From NCBI RefSeq assembly GCF_001429625.1, contig NZ_LMSU01000005.1, forward strand, positions 103,783-167,782: a stretch of 64,000 bases of DNA. The letters are read 5' to 3'. The notes under the pieces were generated by a model, which worked only from the letters and a program-made list of their open reading frames with translations, did not search any database and was not told the DNA's origin. How positions within the stretch are numbered: the stretch's first letter is position 1; every line of letters begins with the position of its first letter. Position numbers and translations under genes: made by a program. The stretch comes from Nocardioides sp. Soil805 (GTDB lineage: Bacteria > Actinomycetota > Actinomycetes > Propionibacteriales > Nocardioidaceae). Shown here in pieces: positions 22,244 to 30,547 of this stretch.

Positions 22244-23101
22244 TCACCCCAGGTGGATCATCTCGATCATGCCCATGAGCGCGTGCGGCATCCCGTGCAT
22301 CTTCGGGTCGGGCATGAAGCACAGGACGACGTACTGGCCGGCAGGCAGGTCGTAGTCGACCGTCATGGCGCGGTGCGGCGAGAGCACGTCCGTCTCGAGC
22401 GACCCCGACAGCACCCAGTCCGGGTCCGGGCCCTGGTCGCTCTGGAGTGCCTCGAGCACCGTCTCGACGGTGGTGCCCTCGGCGACGCGCTGCATCGACA
22501 CGAAGTGCAGCACCGGCGTAGTCGCCGTGTTCTTGAACATCAGCGTGCCCTTGGCCGGGATGGTGGTGCTACCGCCCCACCCCGGTCCGTCGGTGGCGAC
22601 GATCCTGCCGTCGACGTCGGGCGTCCTGGTCTGCCGCTTCGAGCCCACCGTGAACGTCGTGGGCTCGGAGATGCGCCCGCCCCCGGGCATGGCGAAGTAG
22701 GTGCCCGGGTGCGGGAAGACGATGCTCCCGGTGTCACCCGGGACCACGCCGCCCAGGGCGTCCACCTTGGCGTAGATGCGCTTGATGGCCTTGGCGTTGT
22801 TGGTCTCGAAGCCGTGCAGGTCCTTGAGGAAGCGCGACATCGCGTACCCCTTCTTCAGGGACGCGAAGGTGACCGTGTCGTGGCCCTTGCCCTTGACGAC
22901 GATCTTGGCGCGCCCCGCGTGCAGGCCCTTGACGCCCTTCAACGAGACTCCGTGCTTGGTCACCGTGGCGGTGATCGTGTGGGTGGCCGCCCTGGCGTGC
23001 GCGACCGATGGGACACTCGCGGCCGACGTCGACGTCGGCGCCACGAGAGCCGTCATGCACACCCCGGCGATGGCAGTGCGCGCGAGCAGGTTGAACCGCA
23101 T
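22244..23101 (-). CDS. Secreted cupredoxin-like protein, copy 1
   Basis: A 285-residue exported protein. ATG 23101 follows a strong AAGGAGGGG site; the frame is open further upstream. Residues 1-28 form a signal peptide (MRFNLLARTAIAGVCMTALVA). Residues about 35-110 are a basic beta-rich domain with KGLHAGRAKIVVKGKG. The C-terminal domain (about 150-285) has the pattern of a blue-copper fold: VLHFVSMQ gives a candidate ligand His, then VVLCFMPDPKMHGMPHALMGM gives Cys, His and Met. The 11 residues between Cys and His are many more than in classic type-1 sites. It is a tandem paralogue of the next gene and close to a multicopper oxidase. Copper binding is inferred. Confidence 0.8.
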   Translation of the reverse strand: MRFNLLARTAIAGVCMTALVAPTSTSAASVPSVAHARAATHTITATVTKHGVSLKGVKGLHAGRAKIVVKGKGHDTVTFASLKKGYAMSRFLKDLHGFETNNAKAIKRIYAKVDALGGVVPGDTGSIVFPHPGTYFAMPGGGRISEPTTFTVGSKRQTRTPDVDGRIVATDGPGWGGSTTIPAKGTLMFKNTATTPVLHFVSMQRVAEGTTVETVLEALQSDQGPDPDWVLSGSLETDVLSPHRAMTVDYDLPAGQYVVLCFMPDPKMHGMPHALMGMIEMIHLG

Positions 23102-23304
23102 GTTTCCCCTCCTTGGCGAAGTCGTGCAGGTCGACGTCCGCCGGCCCCCCGAGCCTCTCCACGCTGGCACGGATCATCGGGGCCGGCGCCCTCGTGCAGG
23201 GATTACCGCCGTATTGGGGATGCGCTCGGAACCGTGACCACCCACAATGCCGCAGCCCGAGGCACCAGGTCGCGCACCCTCCTCGCGCTCTGCCGGAACG
23301 CAGC

Positions 23305-23348
23305 GCTGCGCCACGGGCCGGACGGTGTGGTCCGGTCCGTGGCGCAGC
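23305..23348 (-). terminator. Hairpin terminator after cupredoxin-like gene 2
   Basis: A 19-bp stem with one G-U pair (23305-23323 with 23330-23348) and a GGTGTG loop follows the stop of the gene at 23369. It separates the two paralogues, so each probably has its own promoter. Confidence 0.72.
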
Positions 23349-23368
23349 CACGGTGCAGCGGGGTTAGC

Positions 23369-24217
23369 TCACTGCAGGTGGATCATCTCGAGCATCCCCA
23401 TGAGGGCGTGCGGCATCCCGCCCATCTTGGGGTCGGGGAAGAAGCACATGACCACGTACTGCCCCGGGGGAAGGTCGTAGTCGACGGTCATGCTCTTCCC
23501 GGAGCTCAGCGACGCCGTCTCCAGGCTGGCAGGCAGGAACCAGTCGGGCGGGGGCCCCTGCTCCTCGCTCTGCAGGGCAGCAAGGACCTGGTCGGTCGTC
23601 GTGCCCTCGGCGACCTGCTGCAGGATCACGAAGTGCGGCGTCGTCGAGTCGGCGTTCTTGAACTTGAACGTCCCCGCGGCCGGGAGGGTGCTCGACCCGC
23701 CCCAGCGGGGACCGGTCTTGCCGACGATGGTGCCGTCGACCTTGGGCTGCTTGGTCTGCCGCTTCGCCGCGGCGCTGAACTCACCGTGACCACGCGAGCT
23801 GAACGAGAAGACGGTGTAGTCCCCGGCCTTCGGCAGGACGACGGTGCCGCTGGAGCCCGGCTGGACCCCCCCGACGAACGTGGTACGGGCGATCGCCCGC
23901 TTGAGCGCCTTCATGTCGCCCTTGTCGCTGGCGGCGACGTCCTTGCGGAAGTCGGCGAAGTCATAGCCCTTCGCGAACATCAGGATCTCCGCGACGCCCT
24001 TGCCGGAGACCTTGACCTTGATCCGGCCGGCGTGGAGTCCCTTCGCGCCGTGGATGGTGATCGCCTTCTTGGCGACCTTGATCGAGATGGACTGCATCGC
24101 CGCCTCGGCACGTGCCGTGGCGGCCGTCGACGTCGTGGGCACCAGGAGTGGTGCCGCCACCAGCGTGGAGACGCACGCCACGGCGATCCCCGCGCGCGCT
24201 GACCTGAGCAACCGCAT
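23369..24217 (-). CDS. Secreted cupredoxin-like protein, copy 2
   Basis: A 282-residue paralogue of the preceding protein, sharing the order signal peptide (about 1-32), basic domain with GLHAGRIKVKVSGKG, and C-terminal cupredoxin-like domain. The candidate copper ligands are His in TPHFVILQQ, then Cys, His and Met in VVMCFFPDPKMGGMPHALMGM; both copies end in M-EMIHL. The shared stretch VAEGTTT-VL-ALQS shows recent common ancestry, yet the N-terminal halves differ clearly, so the duplication is not very recent. ATG 24217 has an AAGGAG site. It diverges from the multicopper oxidase gene, with a 16-bp palindrome between them. Confidence 0.8.
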   Translation of the reverse strand: MRLLRSARAGIAVACVSTLVAAPLLVPTTSTAATARAEAAMQSISIKVAKKAITIHGAKGLHAGRIKVKVSGKGVAEILMFAKGYDFADFRKDVAASDKGDMKALKRAIARTTFVGGVQPGSSGTVVLPKAGDYTVFSFSSRGHGEFSAAAKRQTKQPKVDGTIVGKTGPRWGGSSTLPAAGTFKFKNADSTTPHFVILQQVAEGTTTDQVLAALQSEEQGPPPDWFLPASLETASLSSGKSMTVDYDLPPGQYVVMCFFPDPKMGGMPHALMGMLEMIHLQ

Positions 24218-24294
24218 GAGCGCTCCTTGGATGTGGGAGTGGGATCCCACCGTGCTCCAGCTCGTCGTACGCCGTCAGCGTCGGCGCAGGAATC

Positions 24295-24310
24295 TCCCCA
24301 GCGCTGGGGA
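24295..24310. promoter_or_regulatory. 16-bp perfect palindrome between copper-protein genes
   Basis: TCCCCAGCGCTGGGGA is a perfect palindrome between the divergent cupredoxin-like gene 2 and the multicopper oxidase, touching the first candidate ATG of the oxidase. Its position suits an operator controlling one or both genes. The regulator is not in the window. Confidence 0.5.
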
Positions 24311-26217
24311 TGACCCACATGGGGGGACGTGCGTTCACTGACCGGATGGGCATGGGTCCTGCGCGCACCGTGCAACGGAGACGGACCGGCCGGCTGGCCG
24401 GCTGGCTGGCCGGCGCGGTCGGGCTCGCCCTGGCCGCAGGAGGCGCGCTGGTCGCGGCTCCCCCGTCACCGCCTCCGGCCGCGGCCTCCGTCGGTGGCAC
24501 GTCCGTCACCATCCTCATCGAGCGCGGCGACGCCACCCAGGGCTTCTCGACGCCGACCGTCACCGTGGCCGGCGACGGCACCCTCAGCGTCACCAACCTC
24601 GACACCTACGACCACACCGTCACCTCCGTGGCCCTCGACTCCGCCGGGGTCCCGCTGTTCGACGTCAAGGTCCTGCACGGCACGACGATGGCGATCCCTG
24701 CGGTCGACGGCCTCGCCTCCGGCACCTACGAGTTCTACTGCCGCTTCCACCCCAACATGCGGGGGACGCTCGTCGTGGACCGCGCCGGCGGCGGCACGAC
24801 CGGGGTGGAGCCCGCGTACGACCAGTCGCTCGTCGTCCCGTCCGTGCTGACCGGGTCGCACCTGCGCCTGCGCATGCGCGAGGCGCACGTGCGCGTCCTG
24901 CCGACCGGGCCGCGCACCCCGATGTGGACCTACGCCGGCACCTGGCCCGGTCCCACGATCAGGCGACCGGCGGGCCGCGACACCCGCGTCACCTTCATCA
25001 ACGACCTGCCTCGCGGCGCCGGCGCCATGTCGGTCCACCTCCACGGCGACCACCATGCGGCGAAGGACGACGGCCAGCCGACCCGGTTCCTCATCCAGCG
25101 CGGCCGGTCCCGCACCTACCACTACCCCCTGACCTACGGCGGCGAGCCCGAGCCGAGCTCGTTCTTCTGGTACCACGACCACCGGATGGACCACACCGCC
25201 CGCAACAACTGGCGCGGCCTCCAGGGGATGTTCGTCGTCAAGGACGCCGACGGCCGGACGCTGCGGCTCCCGACCGGCGCCCGCGACGTCCCGCTGATGG
25301 TGGCGGACCGGTCGTTCAACGAGGGCAACCGGCTGGCCAACCCCTTCGCGGCCGGCCCGCAGATGGTGCACCGCCACGGCGAGATGCGCTTCACGGGCGA
25401 GCACGCCCCACCCAACGACGCCACGACCGGCACCCACGTGCTCGTCAACGGCCGCTACCTCCCGCACCTCGACGTGAGTGCCACGCGCTACCGCCTGCGC
25501 CTGCTCAACGCATCGAGCGCATCGGCGTACACCTTCGCCCTCTCCGACGGCCGCCCGCTCATCCAGATCGGCACCGGCAACGGCCTGCTCCCGCGACCCG
25601 TCGCGCGGCCCGAGCTGCTGCTGGGGCCGGCGCAACGGGCCGACGTACTGGTGGACTTCCACGGGGAGGAGGGCACGCGCGTGGCCCTGCGCTCGGTCCC
25701 CCGCACCGACAGCACGGCGGGGACCGGGAGCCGCACCGCGCCGCTCATGCAGTTCCGGGTCCAAGGCGCTGCGCGGGACCCCTCCCTGCTACCGACCCGG
25801 CTCCCCACCCCCGAGCTGGTCCGGGCTCCGCGACGGGTCACCAAGACCTGGAGGTTCGACCTCACCGGTGACCCGCGCACCGGGAGCGCCTGGACGATCA
25901 ACGGTCGCGCGTTCGACCCCGACCGCGTCGACCACCGGGCGCGGCTGGGCACCGTGGAGCGCTGGCGGCTGCGCAACACGAGCGACGTGACCCACTACGT
26001 GCACATCCACGCCGAGCAGTGGCGCACGCTGTCCCGCGACGGCAGGCGCCCGCCACCGTGGGAGCGGGGGCTGGAGGACACCTGGAAGCTCGACCCCGGC
26101 GAGGTGGTCGAGGTCGCCGCCCGGTTCACGGACTACACCGGAGCGTTCATGATCCACTGCCACATGCTCGACCACGAGGACCACGGGATGATGGCCCGCT
26201 TCGACGTCGTGCCGTGA
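24310..26217 (+). CDS. Multicopper oxidase with an N-terminal extra cupredoxin domain
   Basis: An exported protein of up to 635 residues. A signal peptide (RRRTGRLAGWLAGAVGLALAAGGALVAA) is followed by a plastocyanin-like domain, about residues 55-155, with candidate ligands in YDHTV, YCRFHPNM. Then comes a three-domain multicopper oxidase: MSVHLHGDHHA and FWYHDHRMDH hold trinuclear-site histidines, and the C-terminal HYVHIHAEQW and IHCHMLDHEDHGMM hold the remaining ones, the type-1 Cys (about 617) and axial Met. It probably oxidises a metal ion or phenolic substrate outside the membrane. The start is uncertain: ATGs at 24310, 24319, 24346 and 24352 all fit; 24319 has GGGGA at good spacing. 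Confidence 0.88.
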   Translation: MTHMGGRAFTDRMGMGPARTVQRRRTGRLAGWLAGAVGLALAAGGALVAAPPSPPPAAASVGGTSVTILIERGDATQGFSTPTVTVAGDGTLSVTNLDTYDHTVTSVALDSAGVPLFDVKVLHGTTMAIPAVDGLASGTYEFYCRFHPNMRGTLVVDRAGGGTTGVEPAYDQSLVVPSVLTGSHLRLRMREAHVRVLPTGPRTPMWTYAGTWPGPTIRRPAGRDTRVTFINDLPRGAGAMSVHLHGDHHAAKDDGQPTRFLIQRGRSRTYHYPLTYGGEPEPSSFFWYHDHRMDHTARNNWRGLQGMFVVKDADGRTLRLPTGARDVPLMVADRSFNEGNRLANPFAAGPQMVHRHGEMRFTGEHAPPNDATTGTHVLVNGRYLPHLDVSATRYRLRLLNASSASAYTFALSDGRPLIQIGTGNGLLPRPVARPELLLGPAQRADVLVDFHGEEGTRVALRSVPRTDSTAGTGSRTAPLMQFRVQGAARDPSLLPTRLPTPELVRAPRRVTKTWRFDLTGDPRTGSAWTINGRAFDPDRVDHRARLGTVERWRLRNTSDVTHYVHIHAEQWRTLSRDGRRPPPWERGLEDTWKLDPGEVVEVAARFTDYTGAFMIHCHMLDHEDHGMMARFDVVP

Positions 26218-26253
26218 CGTGCTGCTGACGTCCGGGCGCGAGAGCGTCCCGGC

Positions 26254-26925
26254 TCAGCCGAGTTCCTGGTGGCGGGTGAGGACGGCCTGCACGTGGGCCG
26301 ACGCCGCCGCCTGGGCGGCCTCGGCGTCGCCCATGCGGATCGCTGCGAGGATCGCCCGGTGCTCCGCCAGCGCCTTGCGCGGCCAACGGGAGAGGTCCCC
26401 GGACAGCATCGCCACCTGCGCCCGGCCGAGCAGGGGACCGAGCGCCCGGGTGAGGTGCTCGTTGCGGGCGGCGTCGAGCACCGCCTGGTGGAAGGCCTGG
26501 TCCGCGGCGATGATCGCCTGCTCGTCGCCGGCCTTGATTGCCGCACCGTGCTCGGCGACCGAGGCGCGCAGCACCGTGAGCAGCGCGGCGTCGCGGCGCC
26601 CCGCCGCCAACCGGGCCGCGAGCCCCTCCAGCACACCCCGGACGGCGTAGACGTCGGCGAGGTCCGTGGCGTCCACGCCCGCCACCCGGGCCCCACGGTG
26701 GAACTCCTCCACCGCCAGGCCCTCGACCACCAACCGCTGCACCGCCTCGCGGACCGGGCTGCGGGAGAGCCCGAGCGTCTCCGCGAGCACGGGCACGCTG
26801 AGGTGGTCCCCCGGCACCAGCTCGCGCGCGAGGATCTGGCCCCGCAGCACGGCGTACACCTGGTCGGCGAGGCGCTGGCGCGAGATCACGGGGTGATCGT
26901 CCACGGACACCACGACCTGCCTCAA
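26254..26925 (-). CDS. GntR-family regulator (FCD/FadR subfamily)
   Basis: A 223-residue repressor-type protein. Residues 15-75 are the winged helix (LADQVYAVLRGQIL, LGLSRSPVREAVQRL) and residues about 85-215 the all-helical FCD ligand domain, with acidic and His residues (ADQAFHQAVL, HRAIL) that often bind a metal and carboxylate effectors. The start is TTG 26925, overlapping the stop of the dehydrogenase (TTGA). It is the last gene of the transporter operon, so it probably senses the transported acid or its product and controls the divergent promoter at 30450-30547. Confidence 0.9.
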   Translation of the reverse strand: MRQVVVSVDDHPVISRQRLADQVYAVLRGQILARELVPGDHLSVPVLAETLGLSRSPVREAVQRLVVEGLAVEEFHRGARVAGVDATDLADVYAVRGVLEGLAARLAAGRRDAALLTVLRASVAEHGAAIKAGDEQAIIAADQAFHQAVLDAARNEHLTRALGPLLGRAQVAMLSGDLSRWPRKALAEHRAILAAIRMGDAEAAQAAASAHVQAVLTRHQELG

Positions 26926-27815
26926 CCGCCACGCCGTACGACGACGCCCGACGCCTCCTCGAGCACCCCCAGAACCGCGATGGAGTCGCGGGCGCCCAGG
27001 CCGGCCTCGACCCCGTCCGCGTGCAGCGCCAGCGCGGCCGAGGACACCGGGACGGGCACCCCCGACGCCTCGGCCAGCGTCACCGCCAGGGCGTTGTCCT
27101 TGCGCATGAGCGCCAACGAGAAGACCGGGTCGTAGTCCCCGTCCACCGCACGGGGCGCGACGTCGCGGAACAGACCGCTCACCGAGGCGGCGCCGCTGTC
27201 GATGACCGTGTCGACGAAGACCCCCGGGTCGAGCCCGGCGGCCGCGGCCACCGCCAGCGCCTCAGCGGTGCCCGCGTTGATGATCGCGAGCATCTGGTTG
27301 TTGACCACCTTGACGGTCGCCCCGGCACCGACCGCACCAACCGGCACGACGCGCGCAGCGACCGGCGCGAGCAGCGCGTCGAGGCCCTGGGCCGGGGTGG
27401 ACCCGCCCACCGGGATCGTCCACCGCCCCACCGCGGCAGGCCTCCCGAGCACCGGCGCGTCGACGTAGGCGGTCCCCCGCTCGGCACAGCGGGCGGCGTG
27501 GGAGCGGGAGTCGGCGGGGCCGATCGTCGAGGTGTCCACCACCAGCGCCGGCGGCGCCCCCACCCGCAGCAGCACGCCCAGCACGCCGGCGACGACGGTG
27601 GCGTCGGGCAGGGAGAGCAGCACCGTGTCGACGGCCTCTGCCAGGTCCGCCAGCGACGGGGCGACCTCGCACCCGGAGGCCGCTCCCCTCGCGGCGGCCT
27701 CCGGGGAAGGGTCGTGGACCACGACGCGGCGGTCTGCCGCGAGGGCGGCCGCGATCGGGCCGCCCATCGCGCCGAGGCCGACCACCCCCACGACACCGGA
27801 CGAGGAGGACGTCAC
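26922..27815 (-). CDS. NAD(P)-dependent beta-hydroxyacid dehydrogenase
   Basis: A 297-residue member of the 3-hydroxyisobutyrate dehydrogenase family. The N-terminal Rossmann motif is VVGLGAMGGP; the substrate loop is YVDAPVLGRPAAV instead of the common DAPVSGG; the catalytic Lys is in ATVKVVNNQM. These enzymes oxidise 3-hydroxyisobutyrate, tartronate semialdehyde, sulfolactaldehyde or similar. The altered substrate loop means the exact substrate cannot be named. The GTG start at 27815 overlaps the stop of the binding protein, and the gene runs into the GntR gene, so it belongs to the transporter operon. Confidence 0.87.
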   Translation of the reverse strand: MTSSSSGVVGVVGLGAMGGPIAAALAADRRVVVHDPSPEAAARGAASGCEVAPSLADLAEAVDTVLLSLPDATVVAGVLGVLLRVGAPPALVVDTSTIGPADSRSHAARCAERGTAYVDAPVLGRPAAVGRWTIPVGGSTPAQGLDALLAPVAARVVPVGAVGAGATVKVVNNQMLAIINAGTAEALAVAAAAGLDPGVFVDTVIDSGAASVSGLFRDVAPRAVDGDYDPVFSLALMRKDNALAVTLAEASGVPVPVSSAALALHADGVEAGLGARDSIAVLGVLEEASGVVVRRGG

Positions 27816-28885
27816 TCGAGGTGCGCCTTCGCCTGCTCGATGAACAGCGACGTGTCGAAGAACTCCGACGGCTCGACGTACTCCGGCACGCCCCCGAGGT
27901 CCACGTAGGCCTGCTCGGCGGTGCCCACGACGTCGAGCACGCTGCCGTCCTCGTACGCCGCCAGCCACTCCTCGTTGGCCCGGTCGGTCTGGCTCTCGAC
28001 CTGGTAGGTCAGGTCCTCGAGCGTGGCCGCACCGTCGTACGCCTCGGCCTGCACCTTCTCCAGCGAGCCCTCCGGGTCCTCGCGGAAGGCGTCGTTGACG
28101 TCGAGCCAGGCGTCGATGATGGTGCGGACCGTGTCCTCGTTGTCGGCGTACCAGTCGTTGTTGGCGATCCAGCCGTCCGCGACCGCGGCGTCGGGGTAGC
28201 TGCCCGCGTCGTCGATCTCGGTGGCCTCGGGCAGCGCCTCCTTCACCCTCAGGTCGAAGGGCACCCACAGGGCGATCGCGTCGGCCGAGCCGCCCACGAA
28301 GGCTTGGACGGCGTCGGGCATCTTGGCGTTGACGACGTCCACGTCGGCGCGGTCGACACCGGCCTTCGTCAGGGCACGGTGCAGGAAGATGTCGGCGGTG
28401 GTGCCCTCGGTCGTCACGACCGTCTTGCCCTCGAGGTCGGCCGCGCTCTGGATCTTGCTGCCGGGAGCGGCGAAGAGGCGGGCGGTGGCGTTCTCGATCG
28501 AGTTGACCATGAAGATCTGGCCCTCGCCCTGGGCCGGGAAGTTGGACGTGACGCCGCCCATGATGGCGACGTCGAGGCTTCCGCCGGCCAGCGCCTGGCT
28601 CAGCTCGATGCCGGTGGCGAACTCGGTCGCCTCCATGTTGAGGCCGTGGTCGGCCCACTGGCCGTCGATCTGGCCGAGCCAGAGCTTGTCGTCGACGGCG
28701 ATGGTGTGGAGGTAGCCGACCCGGACGGTGGTGCCGTCCTCGGCCCCGGAGGCGGCGTCGCCACCCTCGTCGAGGGCGCCACAGGCCGAGAGCAAGGTCA
28801 GGGCGAGGCCGGCGGCCAGCCCGGTGGTCAGGGCGCGCACCGGCCCGCGGAGTGCACGTCGGGGCGATCGTCGAGATGATCTCAT
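27812..28885 (-). CDS. ABC transporter substrate-binding lipoprotein (taurine/nitrate-like)
   Basis: A 357-residue lipoprotein with an Arg-rich start and lipobox LTLLSACG (Cys about 35). The mature part is a periplasmic-binding-protein type 2 fold of the NMT1/SsuA/TauA type (VRVGYLHTIAVDDK, LAGGSLDVAIMGG, ADLEGKTVVTTEGTTAD, FVGGSADAIALW). Such proteins bind sulfonates, nitrate, thiamine precursors or small carboxylates. The ATG at 28885 overlaps the stop of the ATPase gene (ATGA). It works with the ATPase and permease upstream in the same operon. Confidence 0.9.
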   Translation of the reverse strand: MRSSRRSPRRALRGPVRALTTGLAAGLALTLLSACGALDEGGDAASGAEDGTTVRVGYLHTIAVDDKLWLGQIDGQWADHGLNMEATEFATGIELSQALAGGSLDVAIMGGVTSNFPAQGEGQIFMVNSIENATARLFAAPGSKIQSAADLEGKTVVTTEGTTADIFLHRALTKAGVDRADVDVVNAKMPDAVQAFVGGSADAIALWVPFDLRVKEALPEATEIDDAGSYPDAAVADGWIANNDWYADNEDTVRTIIDAWLDVNDAFREDPEGSLEKVQAEAYDGAATLEDLTYQVESQTDRANEEWLAAYEDGSVLDVVGTAEQAYVDLGGVPEYVEPSEFFDTSLFIEQAKAHLE

Positions 28886-29691
28886 GGGTGTGCCTTTCGG
28901 AAGGCGCTCCCCGAGAGGGAGCGCATGACGCCCTCGAGGTGCCCACGCAGCTCGAGGAACTCGGGTTGGAGCCGCGACTCGGGCGAGCGCGGCCACGGGA
29001 CGTCCACGTCGATGACCTCGTGGACCGTCGTCGGCCGGTTGCCGAGGACGACGATCCGGTGGGACAGGTAGATCGCCTCCTCGACGGAGTGGGTGATGAG
29101 CATCGCCGCGCGGCGCTCCGCCTGGCTGGCCTCGTGCAGGAGCTCCTGCATGAACTCGCGGGTCTGGGCGTCGAGCGCGGCGAACGGCTCGTCGAGGAGC
29201 AGCACGTCCGGGTCGGTGGCGTAGGCCCGGGCGAGGGCGACCCGCTGCCGCATGCCGCCCGAGAGCTGCTTGGGCAGCGACTTCTCGAAGCCATCGAGAC
29301 CCATCAGCCCGATGTAGCGCCGGACGCTCTCCTCGGTCTCGGCCCGCGAGCGGCGGTTGCGCTTGAGGGTGAGGCCGAAGGCGATGTTCTTCTCCACGCT
29401 CAGCCACGGGAAGATCGCGTACTGCTGGAAGACGACTCCCCGGCGGCTGTCCGGGCGGGTGATCCGCTCGCCGTCGAAGCGGGCCTCGCCGGCGTCGGCC
29501 GCCAAGAAGCCGGCCGCCATGTTGAGCAGCGTGGACTTGCCGCAGCCCGACGGGCCGAGGACGCTCACGAACTCGCCGGCCCCCACGTCGAAGGAGACGC
29601 CGTCGATGACCTCGACGCGCTTGGCGCCGCGTCCGAAGCCCACGTGCACGTCGTCGAAGGAGATCCGCGCGCTCCCGGTGTCGCCGCTCAT
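28882..29691 (-). CDS. ABC transporter ATP-binding protein
   Basis: A 269-residue ATPase of the SsuB/TauB/NrtD group. Walker A is GPSGCGKST, the Q-loop is VVFQQYAIFPW, the signature is LSGGMRQRVALARA, Walker B is VLLLDEPFAALD and the H-loop is LITHSVEEA. It powers uptake through the adjacent permease. Both ends overlap neighbours by 4 bases (ATGA), which supports strict co-translation with the permease and binding protein. Confidence 0.94.
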   Translation of the reverse strand: MSGDTGSARISFDDVHVGFGRGAKRVEVIDGVSFDVGAGEFVSVLGPSGCGKSTLLNMAAGFLAADAGEARFDGERITRPDSRRGVVFQQYAIFPWLSVEKNIAFGLTLKRNRRSRAETEESVRRYIGLMGLDGFEKSLPKQLSGGMRQRVALARAYATDPDVLLLDEPFAALDAQTREFMQELLHEASQAERRAAMLITHSVEEAIYLSHRIVVLGNRPTTVHEVIDVDVPWPRSPESRLQPEFLELRGHLEGVMRSLSGSAFRKAHP

Positions 29692-30449
29692 CGGACCACC
29701 CGCTCCTGCCAGCTGACGGCCCTGGCCTGCACCAGGCGGACCGCGATGTCCATGAGCAGCGCGCAGACGCCGATCAGGAGGATCCCGGCGTACACCTCCT
29801 CGGTCCGGAAGAAGCTCGCCGAGCGCTGGATCGCCGCGCCGAGACCGCGCTGGGCGGCGATGAGCTCGGCGGCCACCAGCGTCGCCCACGACACACCCAG
29901 CGCGACCCGGACGGCGACGAACATCTGCGGCACCGTGGCCGGGACGATCACCCGTCGGAAGAGCTCGAGGTCGGTGGCGCCGAGGGCGCGCCCCGCCCGG
30001 ACGTAGATGTCCTCGACCGCGGCGATGCCCTCGTAGAGCACGACGACCGAGGCGAAGAAGGCGGCCCACACGAGCACGAAGAGCCGGGCCTCCTCGCCGA
30101 TGCCGAGGTAGATGATCACCAGCGGCGTCAGGGCGATCGGCGGCAGCGCCCGGCAGAAGTTGATGATCGGGTCGAACATCGCCCGCAGGGTGGGGAACCA
30201 CGCCAGCGCGAAACCGACCGGCAACGACAGTGCGCAGCCCACGACCACGCCGATCAGCACTCGCACCACGCTGAGGCGGATGTCGACGAGCAGGCCCTCG
30301 GGCTCCCGCAGCCCGGACCAGGCCGTGGCGAAGACCTCACCGGGCGTCGGCACGTCCTTGCCGGTGATGAGGGTGGCGGCCAGCCACCACGCCGCGATCA
30401 CCACCGCGAAGCCTGCGAACGGCAGGACGGTGCGTCGGAGCGCCGTCAC
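29688..30449 (-). CDS. ABC transporter permease (SsuC/TauC-like)
   Basis: A 253-residue inner-membrane permease with about six helices and the EAA loop (EGIAAVEDIYVRAGRALGAT within residues about 140-175, GATDLELFRRVIVPA following). GTG 30449 is chosen because AGGAGG lies just upstream; the frame stays open to 30494, inside the promoter region. It is the first gene of the operon permease-ATPase-binding protein-dehydrogenase-GntR, transcribed away from the LarA-family gene. Confidence 0.92.
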   Translation of the reverse strand: MTALRRTVLPFAGFAVVIAAWWLAATLITGKDVPTPGEVFATAWSGLREPEGLLVDIRLSVVRVLIGVVVGCALSLPVGFALAWFPTLRAMFDPIINFCRALPPIALTPLVIIYLGIGEEARLFVLVWAAFFASVVVLYEGIAAVEDIYVRAGRALGATDLELFRRVIVPATVPQMFVAVRVALGVSWATLVAAELIAAQRGLGAAIQRSASFFRTEEVYAGILLIGVCALLMDIAVRLVQARAVSWQERVVR

Positions 30450-30481
30450 ATGTCCTCCTGGGTTAAAGTCGAGCGACTTGC

Positions 30482-30516
30482 TGCACATTAGCACGCAGAT
30501 TGGATGTAATGTGTAA
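30482..30516. promoter_or_regulatory. Overlapping divergent promoters with a dyad, ABC operon and LarA gene
   Basis: On the plus strand TGCACA (30482-30487) is 17 bases from TGTAAT (30505-30510), reading toward the LarA gene. On the minus strand TTACAC (30516-30511) is 17 bases from GCTAAT (30493-30488), reading toward the permease. Arms CACATTA (30484-30490) and TAATGTG (30507-30513) form an inverted repeat across both. This AT-rich island is the likely binding site of the GntR protein encoded at the operon's end. Confidence 0.5.
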
Positions 30517-30547
30517 CAGGCAATTCTCCCGACGTGAAGGGCATCGC

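Noticed and set aside
24346..24354. Internal ATG codons 24346/24352 as the true oxidase start
   Set aside because: They remain possible, but neither has a good ribosome binding site or -10; I kept the longest frame and stated the doubt.
26229..26249. Short CCGGG/CCCGG hairpin after the multicopper oxidase as terminator
   Set aside because: The stem is short and bulged, and it sits at the edge of the convergent GntR gene; too weak to list.
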